A stretch of 64,000 bases of DNA from Rosa chinensis (lineage: Eukaryota; Streptophyta; Magnoliopsida; Rosales; Rosaceae). Within the stretch, counting starts at the first letter, position 1; the number at the start of each line of letters is the position of its first letter. The notes below the pieces were generated by a model that worked only from the letters and a program-made list of their open reading frames with translations, did no database searches and had not been told where the DNA came from. Both the position numbers and the translations under genes were made by a program. Shown here piece after piece: positions 11,062 to 21,929 of the stretch. Location of the stretch: NCBI RefSeq assembly GCF_002994745.2, contig NC_037093.1, forward strand, positions 34,414,384 to 34,478,383. Reading direction: 5' to 3'.

Positions 11062-11430
11062 GTGGGCTCAGATCATGAGGAAGAAATTCTTAAGAAAGCT
11101 TCCTTCTTTCAGGCAAAAAAGAAGCAACAAAACTCCCTGGCTAGGAATGGTATTCTTAATGCAAGACAACTAATACTTAAGGGCATGCGATGGATCATAG
11201 GAAACGGAAAGGACATCAAGTTCTATACCTTCAATTGGGTTATTGATCACCCTTTACTGAACTATATCCTTGAGGACAGACTACACTTAATCAACATTGA
11301 GGAAACAGTTAGTGACTACATCAGTAACAATACCTGGAATAAGAACAAATTGTCTTCTGCTCTAGACCCACCTGTTGTTGATCAAATCCTTGGAATTTCT
11401 CTTCCGGTGATGGAGCAACAGGATGAGTAC
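11062..11430 (+). pseudogene. LINE ORF2 connection region up to the copia insertion
   Basis: The open plus-strand frame reads MRWIIGNGKDIKFYTFNW, then ISNNTWNKNKLSSAL, typical of the segment between RT and zf-RVT in plant LINEs (W-IGNGxxIxFW motif). It is interrupted at 11434 by the copia element and resumes at 16264. Confidence 0.75.
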
Positions 11431-11434
11431 ATCT
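11430..11434. repeat. Target site duplication, left copy (CATCT)
   Basis: CATCT precedes the 5' LTR and is repeated exactly at 16264-16268 after the 3' LTR, giving a 5-bp duplication that proves a single insertion into the LINE. Confidence 0.95.
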
Positions 11435-11768
11435 TGTTAGAATTAATGTCTTCCTAATTAAGTCAAATGGCATGGTCAGAGTTTTGTATTTTATATTTCT
11501 TTGACCATAGTTTATGTGTTTTGTGGCTGAGAAACATCTAGCCTTGTGTGGTTTTATATTGTTCCAGCAGCACTTCAAGTCTTGGGATATAAGCCCAAGC
11601 ATCTGTGTAATTGTTTTAAGGAGATCAGAATAGAAAATAGAAGAGCTACATGGTCTGCTCTCTGTTTGTCTCTTTATCTTTCTGAAATTTTCTCATCTAC
11701 ATCTTTCTTCTTTACTTCAATATAGTTTTGGAGAGTTATTGTAGGTGAGTGAGAGATAGATTCTAACA
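11435..11768 (+). repeat. 5' LTR of the copia element
   Basis: It starts TGTTAGAATTAATG and ends GATTCTAACA, giving inverted TGTTAGAAT/ATTCTAACA ends. It is 334 bp long and differs from the 3' LTR by five substitutions. Confidence 0.95.
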
Positions 11769-11780
11769 TGGTATCAGAGC
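11769..11780 (+). promoter_or_regulatory. Primer binding site of the copia element
   Basis: TGGTATCAGAGC lies directly after the 5' LTR and is complementary to the 3' end of plant initiator-methionine tRNA. Confidence 0.9.
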
Positions 11781-11857
11781 TGTATTAGATCAAATACAGT
11801 TTTGGGCGATTGTGAATAAAAAAAAAAGGAAGAAGAAGTCCCTAGAATAAGAAATCA

Positions 11858-12874
11858 ATGTCAAACGACTCTAGTGAGAAAAACTTGTCAGCTCCAGTCT
11901 TCTATGGTGAAAACTACAACTATTGGAGGGTTAAGATGAGGACACTCTTCATCTCTCATGGTCTTTGGAAATTTGTTGAAGTAGGATTCTAAGATCCTGA
12001 TCCTGAGAGGACTTTGACAGATGCAGAGAACATGCTACTGGAAAGCAACATCAAGAAGGATGCCAGAGCTCTCTATATCATTCAAATGGGTCTATCAAAT
12101 GAGATCTTCCCAAGGGTTTCCAATGAGATAAAAGCCAAGGATGCTTGGGATGTTCTGGAGAAAGAATACAGGGGAACTACAAAGGTAAGAGCAGTTAAAT
12201 TATAGCATCTTAGAAGAGATTTTGAGTATGCTAGGATGAAAGATGGTGAGTTGTTGAATGATTATCTCACCAGACTTACTGATGTCATTAATCAAATGAA
12301 ATCATATGGTGAAAAAATTTCTGATCGCAGAATGGTGGAGAAATTGCTCCTTAGTTTGTCTCAAAAATATGATACAGTTGTTAATGTTATTGAGGAAACT
12401 AAAGACTTAGATTCTCTAACTATCGAAGAACTCAAAGGGTCGATTAAAGCCTTTGATCAGCGATTAGAAATTCATGCCGAGTAGTCTGTTGAAACAGCAT
12501 TTCAATCCTTGAATGTCAGCTCCAAAGGAAAGTGGAAGGCTGAGTCAAGTTCTCAGCAAAACAAGCCTAAAGTTGAGAAGAACTGGAAGAGTACAAATCA
12601 GAAAAATAAAGGCAAAAGTACCTTTGAGAAGAAGCTTGTTCCAGAAGTGTCTACACCACAACCTCATTTCATAAAGTGCAAGATTTGTGGAAAATTTCAT
12701 AGGGGAATCTATTGGCATAAAGGCAAGCCAAAGTGTTCCAACTGTGAGAGATTTGGGCATGTTCAAAAAGACTGCAATTACAAAGTAAATCAGCAAGCAA
12801 ATTATACTGAAGAAGTCCAAAGTGATCACAACCTTTTCTTTGCCTGTCATATATGCAGCAACTGTACAAAATAA
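11858..12874 (+). pseudogene. Copia Gag with zinc knuckle, interrupted by stops
   Basis: From ATG 11858 the frame reads a copia Gag: APVFYGENYNYWRVKM near the start, AKDAWDVLEKEYRG in the middle, and a CCHC knuckle near 12750 (CSNCERFGHVQKDC). In-frame stops lie at 11990-11992, 12203-12205, 12482-12484 and 12872-12874. The protease frame that follows is shifted by one base. Gag would form the virus-like particle, but this copy cannot. Confidence 0.9.
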
Positions 12875-13985
12875 TGATCAAGTTTGGTTTATTGACAGTG
12901 CTTGTAGCAATCATATGACAGCAAACAAATCTCTACTTATTGACATAGATACTTCGGTGACCCCAAGAGTGAGGATGGATGATGGCAATCTAGCTCAATC
13001 TCAAGGTAGAGGTACACTTGTGGTGGAAACAAAGAAGGGTAGAATGTATATCAAGGAAGTGATGATTGTCCCTAATTTGGCTGAGAATTTGTTGAGTGTG
13101 GGTCAGCTTATAGAGCATGGCTACTATGTGGATTTTGGAGATAATTCATGTGCTATGTATGGGAAAAGAGATAGAACTCAACAAATTGCTAAGGTGAAAA
13201 TGGAAGGAAACAGTAGCTTTCCTATCACCTTAAATTACTCTGCATCTCCTTCAAAGAGTGTAGATGTTTCATGGAAGGTAGATGTTCTGAATAATGCTTG
13301 GCTATGGCATAGAAGGCTGGGACACTTGAACTTTTAAAGCTTGAAGCATCTTAAAGAGAAGGATATGGTGCATGGCTTACCAATTATACAAGAAGCTAGT
13401 GAAATCTGTGAAGGGTGTGCAGTTGGCAAGCAACATATAGACTCTTTTCCAAAGGAGAAAGCTTGGAGAGCCTCAAAGCCACTTGAGCTCATACATTCAG
13501 ATGTTTGTGGACCGATGAATACTGCTACACATGGAGGTAACAGATATTTCTTGACTTTCATCGATGATTTTTCTAGAATGTCATGGTGTTACTTCTTGAG
13601 ACAAAAATCAAATGTATTCTCTATGTTTAAAAAGTTGCAAATGATGGTAGAAAGACAAAGTGGCTTTCTAATTAAGACATTGAGAAGTGATAGAGGTGGC
13701 GACTACAACTCAAAGGAGTTCGACAAGTTCTGTAATGATTTGGGACTTGAAAGACAACTGACAACAACATATACCCCACAGCAAAACGGAGTAGCCAAGA
13801 GGAAGAACATGACTATTGTCGAAATGGCAAAGTCCATGTTACATGAAAAAGGATTACCTTATGTTTTCTGGGGAGAAGCAGTCAATACTACTGTGTATTT
13901 GATGAATCGTTGTCCCACTAAGGCAGTGAAGGATTTGACACCTTTTGAATGTTGGCGTAGAAGAAAACCTTCTGCAACCACTTAA
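12822..13985 (+). pseudogene. Copia protease and integrase with altered catalytic residue
   Basis: In the shifted frame there is a protease active site (VWFIDSACSNHMT), a GAG-pre-integrase motif (WLWHRRLGH) ended by a TAA at 13335-13337, then an integrase core with LIHSDVCGP and LRSDRGGDY carrying the first two catalytic aspartates. The third catalytic residue, glutamate in NGVAERKN of relatives, is lysine here (codon AAG at 13797-13799). Strand transfer should therefore be dead. The frame ends in a stop at about 13983. Confidence 0.9.
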
Positions 13986-14209
13986 GAGTGTTCGGTTCAG
14001 TTTGCTTCATTCTTGTAGCAAAAGAGCTGAGACACAAGCTTGAAGAAAATAGTGAGAAATGCATCTTTGTGGGGTACATCGATCAAACTAAAGGCTACAG
14101 GCTTTACAACTAGAAGAAGGAGAAGATAGTTATCTCAAGAGATGTAATCTTCAACAAAAAAGCTTTATGGGACTGGAAAAGCAAATATGTCCAGATTTCG
14201 ACACTTCAA

Positions 14210-15676
14210 GTGGGTGAAGATAATGAAGGAGAAGAGTTTGAAGAAGAAGCTGGTTATTTCCAATCTCATGTTCACTCTCCTCAACCAACTAGTCCTCAAC
14301 CTCCACAATCACAAGCTTCAACTCCTAGCTCAACTCCAATAAGGACGAGAAGTCTCTGTGATGTGTATGCTAGCTGTAACTTCTGTGTTACTAAACCAGA
14401 AACTTATGATGAAGTAATCAAAGATGTGGCATGGAAGAAAGCAATGGTGGAAGAAATTTCTGTGATTGAAAAAAATTCAACATGGGATTTGGTGAACAGA
14501 CCAAGTGACAAAATTGTCATTGGTGTGAAATGGCTCTACAAGACAAAGCTGAACATAGACGGTTACATTCAAAGAAACAAGGCCAGACTTGTGGCTAAAG
14601 GGTATTCTCAACAACCAGGTGTTGATTTTCATGAGACTTATGCACCGATTGCACGTTTGGATACAATCAGGGCTCTAATTGCATTGGCAACTCAGAAAAA
14701 TTGGTCTTTATACCAATTGGATGTCCAGTCAGCCTTCTTGAATGGAGTGTTGAATGAGGAAGTGTATGTTGAACAACCTCAAGGCTTTGTGACTGAAAAT
14801 GAAGAACATAAAGTTTATAAGTTGAAGAAAGCCTTATATAGCTTGAAGCAAGCTCCTCGTGCATGGTACGGAGAGATTGATTCTCATTTCATCAAAGATG
14901 GCTTTCAAAGGAGCGAGAATGAGCCAACCTTGTACATCAAAACTAAAGGTAACACTGAAATTCTCATTGTCTCAATCTATGTTGATGACTTAGTGTTTAC
15001 TGGAAGTTGTGAGGAAATGGTTCTAAATTTTAAAAATGAGATGATGAAAAAATATGAGATGAGTGACTTGGGTCTATTGCATTATTTTCTGGGAATTGGT
15101 GTCTCTCAATCTGAAAATGGTATCTTTGTTTCCCAAAAGAAATATGCTAAATCCATTCTTGAGAAATTTGGAATGGGAGGGTGCAAATTTGTTGCTATAC
15201 CTCTTATTGTGAATGAAAAACTTTCGAAAGATGATGGAAGCAAACCTGTTGACACAAGTGTGTACAGAAGCTTGGTTGGAAGCCTCCTTTATTTGACTGC
15301 AACAAGACCTGATGTCATGTATGCAGCAAGTCTTTTGTCTAGGTTCATGCATAATCCTACTCAAATGCATCTTGGGACTGCCAAGAGAGTGTTGAGATAT
15401 ATTCAAGGGTCAATTGATTTTGGAATGATGAATCGAAAGAACATTAAACCGAAGTTATTTGGTTTTTGTGATAGTGACTGGAGTGGGAGTCTGGATGATT
15501 CAAAAAGCACATCAGGTTATGCCTTTACAATAGGTTCTGGGGTGTTTTCATGGGGTTCCAACAAGCAACAGAGTGTTGCTTTATCCACAACTGAAGTAGA
15601 ATATGTATCTGCAGCTGAAGCTACTTCTCAAGCAATTTGGCTGAGAAGAATTCTGGAAGACTTTGGTGCAATCTGA
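14210..15676 (+). pseudogene. Copia reverse transcriptase and start of RNase H
   Basis: A long open plus-strand frame (about 488 codons, without a true start) contains the RT blocks NKARLVAKGYSQQPGVDF, LDVQSAFLNGVLNEEVYVEQ, an intact catalytic box SIYVDDLVFTG and the RNase H beginning (FCDSDWSGSLDDSKSTSGY). A frameshift near 15663-15676 separates the last part of RNase H. As read, the polymerase active site is intact, but the protein would need upstream Gag-Pol frames that are broken. Confidence 0.9.
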
Positions 15677-15935
15677 AGCAACTCCTCTCTTGTGTGACAA
15701 CCACTCTGCAATAGCTCTGACAAAGAATCCTGTTTTTCGCAATAGCTACAAGCATATTGCAAGAAAGTATCACTTCATTAGGTTTGTTGTTGAAGACAAG
15801 GAGATTGAAGTTTTATATTGCAAATCTGAAGATCAAGTGGTAGACATCTTCACCAAATCTTTGCCAAAAGAAAGGTTTACCTATCTCAGGGGATTACTGG
15901 GAGTTCAGCAGCAAGACATTAAGAAGGAGTGTTAG
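15663..15935 (+). pseudogene. Copia RNase H C-terminal segment
   Basis: The frame carries LLCDNHSAIALTKNPVF and KYHFIRFVVEDKEIEV, the C-terminal RNase H motifs of copia Pol, ending just inside the 3' LTR. The purine-rich stretch AAGAAGGAG immediately before 15930 is the polypurine tract. Confidence 0.85.
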
Positions 15936-16263
15936 AATTAATGTCTTCCTAGTTAAGTCAAATGGCATGGTCAGAGTTTTGTATTTTATATTTCTTTGAC
16001 CATAGTTTATGTGTTTTGTGGCTGAGAAACATCTAGCCTTGTGTGGTTTTAGATTGTTCTAGCAGCACTTCAAGTCTTGGGATATAAGCTCAAGCATCTG
16101 TGTAATTGTTTTAAGGAGATCAGAATAGAAAATAGAAGAGCTACATGGTCTGCTCTCTGTTCGTCTCTTTATCTTTCTGAAATTTTCTCATCTACATCTT
16201 TCTTCTTTACTTCAATATAGTTTTGGAGAGTTATTGTAGGTGAGTGAGAGATAGATTCTAACA
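15930..16263 (+). repeat. 3' LTR of the copia element
   Basis: This 334-bp copy is identical in length and ends to the 5' LTR. It is followed by the second CATCT target duplication at 16264-16268. Confidence 0.95.
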
Positions 16264-16268
16264 CATCT

Positions 16269-17080
16269 AGGGTCCTGCCCATCATGGTAAGTATACTATT
16301 AAATCTGCTACTTGGTTACAACTTTCTAATTTACAAAAACATGAGCAAATTGACCTTATAAATAAGCTTTGGAAACTGAACATCCAGCCAAAAGTTAAAA
16401 TGTTTGGCTAGTTACTCCTAAGAGGAAGACTAAAAACCAAAGATAGGCTCTCTAGGTTTGGAATGATAAGTGACAACTCGTCCCCTTTGTCAAGAGAAGA
16501 CAATGAAACAGCCAACCACCTGTTTGGCTATTGCAAGTTTACTAAAGAAATTTAAAATCTTGCTGGCATAGATTCCCCAGTCAACTAGGAAGAAGGCTAT
16601 CTTAAAGTTTTTAAGGAGCTCTTTCTTTTACACCCTTTCGATGGTGAGCTATTTGAAAAAATCGTTACCATTTGCTGGCAAATTTGGAAGGCTAGGAATG
16701 ATGTTGTTTTCCGAAATGCTTCTTCGACCCAGGGAACAGTGACTGCAGCTGCTGCTACCATTATTCAAAATAATTCTAACCATCTTGTGTTCTCTAGTGT
16801 TGTGCTACCATCCCCTCATCCAAACTCAATTAGATGGCAGCCATCTTCTAGAGACTCTGTCAAGATCAACTTTGACGATTCCGTTTGCCAAGACTCTGTT
16901 GCGGGAGGTTTTGTAATCAGAGACACTAATGGAAGACCTCTATTTGCAGCTACTCGACAAGTTGGTAAGACAATAGTACCAATTGTTGAAGCCATAGCCT
17001 TTCGCAACAGCTTGGATTGTGCAAAAGCTAAAGGTTACAGAAGGATAGAGATGGAGGGAGACTCAAAGCTTTGTAATTGA
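16269..17080 (+). pseudogene. LINE zf-RVT and RNase H-like domains after the copia insertion
   Basis: Downstream of the insertion the plus strand encodes a degraded zf-RVT block (LWKLNIQPKVKMFGW). A frame at 16739-17080 then carries the RVT_3 RNase H motif (VKINFDDSVCQ, AGGFVIRDTNGRPL, EGDSKL). In the first motif the usual D-G reads D-D. A frameshift after EGDSKLC breaks the C-terminus. Homology to LINE-encoded RNase H is clear, and the copy is inactive. Confidence 0.75.
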
Positions 17081-17169
17081 TGTTGTCAAAGGTGCTATTA
17101 GGAAACACGATCGTTAAGGAAGCTTAAGCGGAAAGCATCGGAGTTTGGAATACGCCGGCATTTTCAGGT

Positions 17170-18314
17170 AGGGTGAGCTGTCCCTTCCTTGTTAGAAGAT
17201 TTTTTATATATGTGGAATGCTCTAGTATTATAGTATGCTGCCTATGGGTACGTTTTTGGTTGTTCATTAGTCGATGTCTCGTGATATCTGTATTTTTATA
17301 ACTGATAATTGTTTATTGCGAAAAACCAGGGCTAGACTTGCATGTTGAGATACTGTACCCCACTGTATGTTTGTACTTGTGACCTGAAAGTGAATGGGAC
17401 CTAGATGAGTCGATTCCTAGTCATCCCACGGTGTTGATAACTGTTAACCTCCAGGGGGGCTATGCTCCAATGTGCGTCAAAGAAAGGTAAATACCGACGG
17501 TGAACTAGTCATAGGACACTCTGGGCCAAGAAATGGACACTTTCGCTACTTGTAGTCACAAGGACTACAGAGTAGTTGGTCAGTTCTCGAAGGATGACGA
17601 ACCGGTTGGTCACCAATTGTTTTAGATTAGCCGGCAAGTAAGTATCTCAGAGCTCCAAGTTGTGTGAAGCATGCTGCATACAATTTTTCAAAAATGACAA
17701 CGACGATTGTTTTTGTTTGCATTTGTTTTACTCGATTTCACAAATGCACACAATCTATATCCTAGTACCTATGTTTTACTTATTAGTTTTCAAACCTAAC
17801 TAAGGTTGGGTCAGCCCCTATTGGGCTAGCAAGGACGAAATGCTCACCCTTACATTTCAAGTTACAATGAGGTCATTCCAGACGATCTGGATTAGAAGTG
17901 GGTCGTTGGCCAAATTCATTGAAGTCCTTCCCTTTTGGTACTCTATCAATTTACTCGCTTTCCTTTCAATGTTGAACTCAGTTAAATTTTGTGTGGTCCG
18001 CCTACCTGGTAGCGCGCCTCACCCTTTGTTTTATTGTTGCTGTTGAACTCCTTTTATTTCTGTTATGATGTAAGCCCTAAGGCATCACAATGCACTTGCC
18101 TACTTTGATTTGAAGTATTTCCAGACTTGTCAATTTGAATTTTGGGTTGTTGATCGAAAGTCCTTTCTTAAAAATTTTAATTGTCTCTTATTTTTTAAAA
18201 ATCGTAGTTCAAAAGGCCTTGTAGTATTAAGTTGGTAGGTCTACAACGTATCGAGCTCCTATTGGCTTAATATTACGACGCTATGATATACCCACTCGAG
18301 TCTCCATAGTGAAA
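17170..18314 (+). repeat. Probable 5' LTR of the gypsy element
   Basis: A non-coding stretch of about 1.1 kb sits between LINE sequence and the gypsy PBS. It has the position of a 5' LTR, but there is no second copy to compare, so only the inner edge near 18314 is supported. Confidence 0.45.
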
Positions 18315-18327
18315 TGGTATCAGAGTC
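18315..18327 (+). promoter_or_regulatory. Primer binding site of the gypsy element
   Basis: TGGTATCAGAGTC is an initiator-Met tRNA complement with a variant last base. It marks the end of the 5' LTR. Confidence 0.75.
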
Positions 18328-18865
18328 GGTTTCGAAAATTGTTTTCGTAAAAGCATTTTTGCTATTAAAAAAAAAAAAACCACCAACAACTTGAAAACGT
18401 TTTTGAGAAAGCTTTTCTTGGTTTTGTAAAAATATTTTTCTAACTTACAAAAAGGCCTTGAGGAAAATCTTTTGAGTTTTCGTTGTCTTGCGAGTTGGTT
18501 TTGATTTCAAAAGAAAGGAACTTACGAAAGAAGTTTTGAATCACTTGTGACGCCTAATCCTAAAACCACCGCTTCTTATTTAGATTCCTTTGCGCTATCA
18601 TATCCCTTCGTGTAGACCCCCTATCTACTTTGCTTCTTTTCGAGAGTCATCCACTCGTTGTATAACCCAGTCATCGTAATTATGTGTTGTTGCAAAATGA
18701 TATCGTGAGATCTTCATTAGGGAGATTCCACATCATGCATTTGGCACATAAAAAGGGAAAAACCTTTGATTTGTAAGCTTCAATCCGAGTCTATGATTGA
18801 TCTCATGTTGTGAGCTTTGTAAATCATATTGTCTTTTGCTTTGTCTCAGTTTGACTCCTATTAAG

Positions 18866-19701
18866 ATGCCGCCGCGACCCGTTCCTAGATTAGCAGCTGT
18901 GCTAAGGGCATTCGAAGCCCTAAACAATGTTCCAGAATAGACTCCGGAGGAACTTGAAAGATATAGGGTGACGCACTGCTTGGAGCAGTTCACCAAGCTT
19001 AAACCACCCCAGTTCAACGGAACCGGGGAAGCCTGCGAGGCAGAAACCTGGTTGAAGAAAATCCAGAAGATCATGGAGATCATATGAATAGCGGAGCAGT
19101 ATCGTGTGTCCCTAGCTGCACACCAACTTGTCGGGGAGGCTGACGACTGGTGTGATACCGTCCATACCCTACGGACTTTCGCTAACCTGACTTGGGCAGA
19201 GTTCAAGCAACTCTTCCTGGAGCGGTTCTTCGCACCTGTTCTTAAGGCACAGAAGATCAGTGAGTTCTTTGCTCTGACGCAAGGAAACAAGACCATTCAC
19301 GAGTATGTTGTGGCTTCACATGACTACTCAAGTACATACCGACGATCGCCAACGACGATCGGATGAAGAAACAGAGGTTCATGGAGGGACTCCGAGACTC
19401 GATTCCATGTGAGTTACGCTCGAACACTACCTTGAGCTACAATGAGACCATAGCTGCCGCCTACGCCATCGAGGCTGATGAAGTTGCACATCCAAGACGT
19501 GGGGATGGCCAGGAGAGCTCTCACCCTCGGAGGAATCGCTGGGTGCACCGGAGGAAGCCCCGAGGAGGGAACTCCCAAGGATATACCAGTTCCAGCAGTA
19601 GCAGTGGTTCTTCGAGAAGATGGGGCCTTGCACCCTACACCTGTTTCGTTTGTGGCCAACCCAGACACACCAAGATTCACTGCCCATTTGTTAACAACTG
19701 A
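18866..19701 (+). pseudogene. Gypsy Gag with zinc knuckle, interrupted
   Basis: It starts near MPPRPVPRLA at 18866. The retrotrans_gag domain follows (KPPQFNGTGEACEAETWL, LTWAEFKQLFLERFF), then a CCHC knuckle (CFVCGQPRHTKIHC) near 19650. Stops at about 18938, 19085 and 19364 and frame changes break it. This is the particle protein of a gypsy element and is not functional here. Confidence 0.85.
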
Positions 19702-19833
19702 CAAGGAGCGTTTTCTGGCTCGGGATTCCAAAATTCGAGGCCAACTTAGTCACTGCCAACTCAGATATCGCCAGCACCCTACCAACCACCGAACCTTACT
19801 CAGCAACAGTACCGACCACCTCAGCCGCTGGCA

Positions 19834-20352
19834 GTGAGCTTTGACCAGCAAATCCGTGGAGGAAGCAACCAGGGAGGACGTGGACAACTGCATGCAATCA
19901 CCGGTGGAGATACTACTGAGGCTTCTGGCTCTGGCACCACACTAGCTGGTACGATGCTCATCTCTAACTCTGAGGCTAGAGTACTGTTTGACACTAACGC
20001 ATCGCATTCATTCATATCTACATTGCTAGCTGAGTCCCTAAGATTAGAACCAACACCGCTAGGCAGAGTTTTAAACTTTAGCACACTGCCTGGTGTGGGC
20101 ACTGGTGTAGACAAAGCCTATAGGAAGTGCCAAGTTGTTATTGGCGGTCGGAAGCTCCAAACCGATCTCTTTCCGATCGAGTTGAATGACTTTGATCTAA
20201 TTCTTGGGATGGACTGGCTAAGCAAGTACAAAGCACTCATCAATTGCGATCGACGCGCTGTACGAATCACGCCACCGAGCAAGGAGACCTTCAAAATAAA
20301 AATGGTGGGACCCCTCTTACCTCAAAGTTCACTACTGAAGGCTTGTTTCTGA
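19834..20352 (+). pseudogene. Gypsy aspartic protease region
   Basis: The frame holds the protease flap region and active site as VLFDTNASHSFIS. The family motif is DTGAS, and the glycine is replaced by asparagine (codon 19996-19998). LILGMDWLSKYKALINC follows. The glycine next to the catalytic aspartate is nearly invariant, so activity is unlikely. Confidence 0.85.
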
Positions 20353-20406
20353 GGGAGGAGAACACTCGCTTGCTACAGCATCATCACTGCAGGGGAAAAG
20401 GCAAAC

Positions 20407-21640
20407 ATGGAGACTAATAGCTACATGCCGATCGTAGACGAGTACCCTGACGTGTTTCCAGAGGAGCTACTAGGATTACCCTCGGATCGTGAAGTGGAGT
20501 TCCACATTGACTTGGTTCCCGGTACCGAGCCGATCTCGATACCGCCGTATCGAATGGCACCGACCAAGATGAGCAAACTGAAGTTACAACTAGAGGATCT
20601 TGAGAGCAAGGGGTTCATCCGAAAGAGTTCATCACATTAGGGAGCTGCTGTGTTGTTCGCTAAGAAGCATGACGAGACACTACATCTATGCGTATACTAT
20701 CGACAACTAAACCAAGTAACGATCAAGAACAAGTATCCACTACCAAGGATAGACGAGTTGTTTGACCAACTCGCGGGAGTGATGTTCTTCTCCAAGATCG
20801 ACCTTCGATTAGGGTATCACCAGTTGCGAGTACGCGAGGAGGACATTTCGAAGACGGCCTTCCGAATGCGCTATGGGCACTTCAAGTTTGTTGTCATGCC
20901 TTTTGGGCTAACCAACGACCCTGCCGCATTCATGGACCTGATGAACCGAGTGTTTCGACCCTACTTGGATCGGTTCATGATCGTCTTTATCGATGACATC
21001 CTTATCTACTCCAAGACGCAGGAGGAGCACGCTTTCCATCTCTGCATAGTTCTACAGACATTTTTGGATCACCAACTCTACGCTAAGAAATCCAAGTGTG
21101 ACTTCTGGCTCACAGAAGTAAAGTTTCTTGGACATGTCATCTCTGCAGCTGGACTTTCAGTGGACCCTTCAAAGGTCGAAGCTGTACATTGGGAACAACC
21201 GCGGAACGTGACTGAAATTCGCAGTTTCTTGGATTGGCTAGTTACTACTGCCGCTTTATCCAAGACTTCTCCAAGATCGCTAGACCATTGACCATTTTGA
21301 CAAGGAAAGGCGCAAAGTTTGAGTGGGATGACAAGTGTGAGAACGCTTTTGTGGAGCTTCAGATGAGGTTGACGACCGCACCTGTACTAGTTCACTCGAA
21401 CAATGTCGACCTGTACCAAGTGCACACTGACGCCTCAGGGAACGAACTAGGTTGTGTGCTTATGCAAAATGGCCCGAGTCGTGGCCTTTGGCTCGAGACA
21501 GTTAAAGCAGCACGAGAGGAACTACCCAACTCACGACTTGGAACTGGCTGCTATCGTCTTCGCATTGAAGATCTGGAGGTGCTATCTCTATGGCAAGTGA
21601 TTTGAAGTCTACTTGGATCACAAGAGTCTGAAGTAAATCT
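20407..21640 (+). pseudogene. Gypsy reverse transcriptase and RNase H start
   Basis: The RT blocks are well kept: YPDVFPEELLGLP, a TAG at 20638-20640, [34 protein letters not shown], the catalytic [12 protein letters not shown], and [17 protein letters not shown] frameshift near 21240 leads to [19 protein letters not shown] and the RNase H motif [16 protein letters not shown]. Sequence similarity ends after LDHKSLK-stop-IYTQRDPY near 21655. Confidence 0.9.
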
Positions 21641-21929
21641 ACACTCAGCGTGATCCCTACGCCATGGTAAACATTTTCATCACCACCCAAATTCCATAGC
21701 TTAAGATGCAAACAAGCTATATAAACCTAAAAACTAGACAAAAGCCAATAATACAATTTCGAGGGCACAGTAAGTCCCAGTAAATTGACAATTTCCATAA
21801 TACAGAAGCTGTGCATACACATTAAACACCAAAACTATGAATACGTGATCAAAGTCATTAGGTTTCAATATACTTCAGACTATAAATATGGTAAGCCATT
21901 CTAAGAACCTGATACAAAATAAATCACAC

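Larger units (their letters stand above)
11435..16263 (+). mobile_element. Near-complete Ty1/copia retrotransposon inserted in the LINE
   Basis: It has two 334-bp LTRs, a perfect 5-bp target duplication, a PBS matching initiator-Met tRNA, Gag with a zinc knuckle, protease, integrase, RT and RNase H in copia order on the plus strand. By eye the LTRs differ at 5 positions of 334 (1.5 percent), so the insertion is recent. Despite this, the coding region has at least four stops and several frameshifts, and the integrase catalytic glutamate is changed. It looks like a copy that was already defective or was trans-mobilised. Confidence 0.95.
10160..17165 (+). mobile_element. Decayed LINE (non-LTR) retrotransposon, split by a copia insertion
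   Basis: Plus-strand pieces in order are the RT palm and thumb (10194-10900), a degraded connection region (10900-11430), then after the copia element a zf-RVT-like region (about 16330-16560) and an RNase H-like domain (16739-17080). The order and the GIRQGDPIS motif identify a plant LINE ORF2. Its 5' end and ORF1 are not seen: the left edge abuts the SIRE LTR. The right edge passes into gypsy sequence near 17165. Both outer edges are approximate. Confidence 0.8.
17170..21655 (+). mobile_element. Truncated Ty3/gypsy retrotransposon
   Basis: It has a leader and LTR-like region, a PBS, Gag, aspartic protease, RT and the start of RNase H on the plus strand. It then stops abruptly near 21655 without integrase or 3' LTR. 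RT placed directly after protease is the gypsy order, and the RT wording resembles Tekay/Del-type elements. The left boundary is uncertain because the 5' LTR start cannot be fixed without a partner LTR. The right break lies about 275 bp from the MED10 stop codon. Confidence 0.8.
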
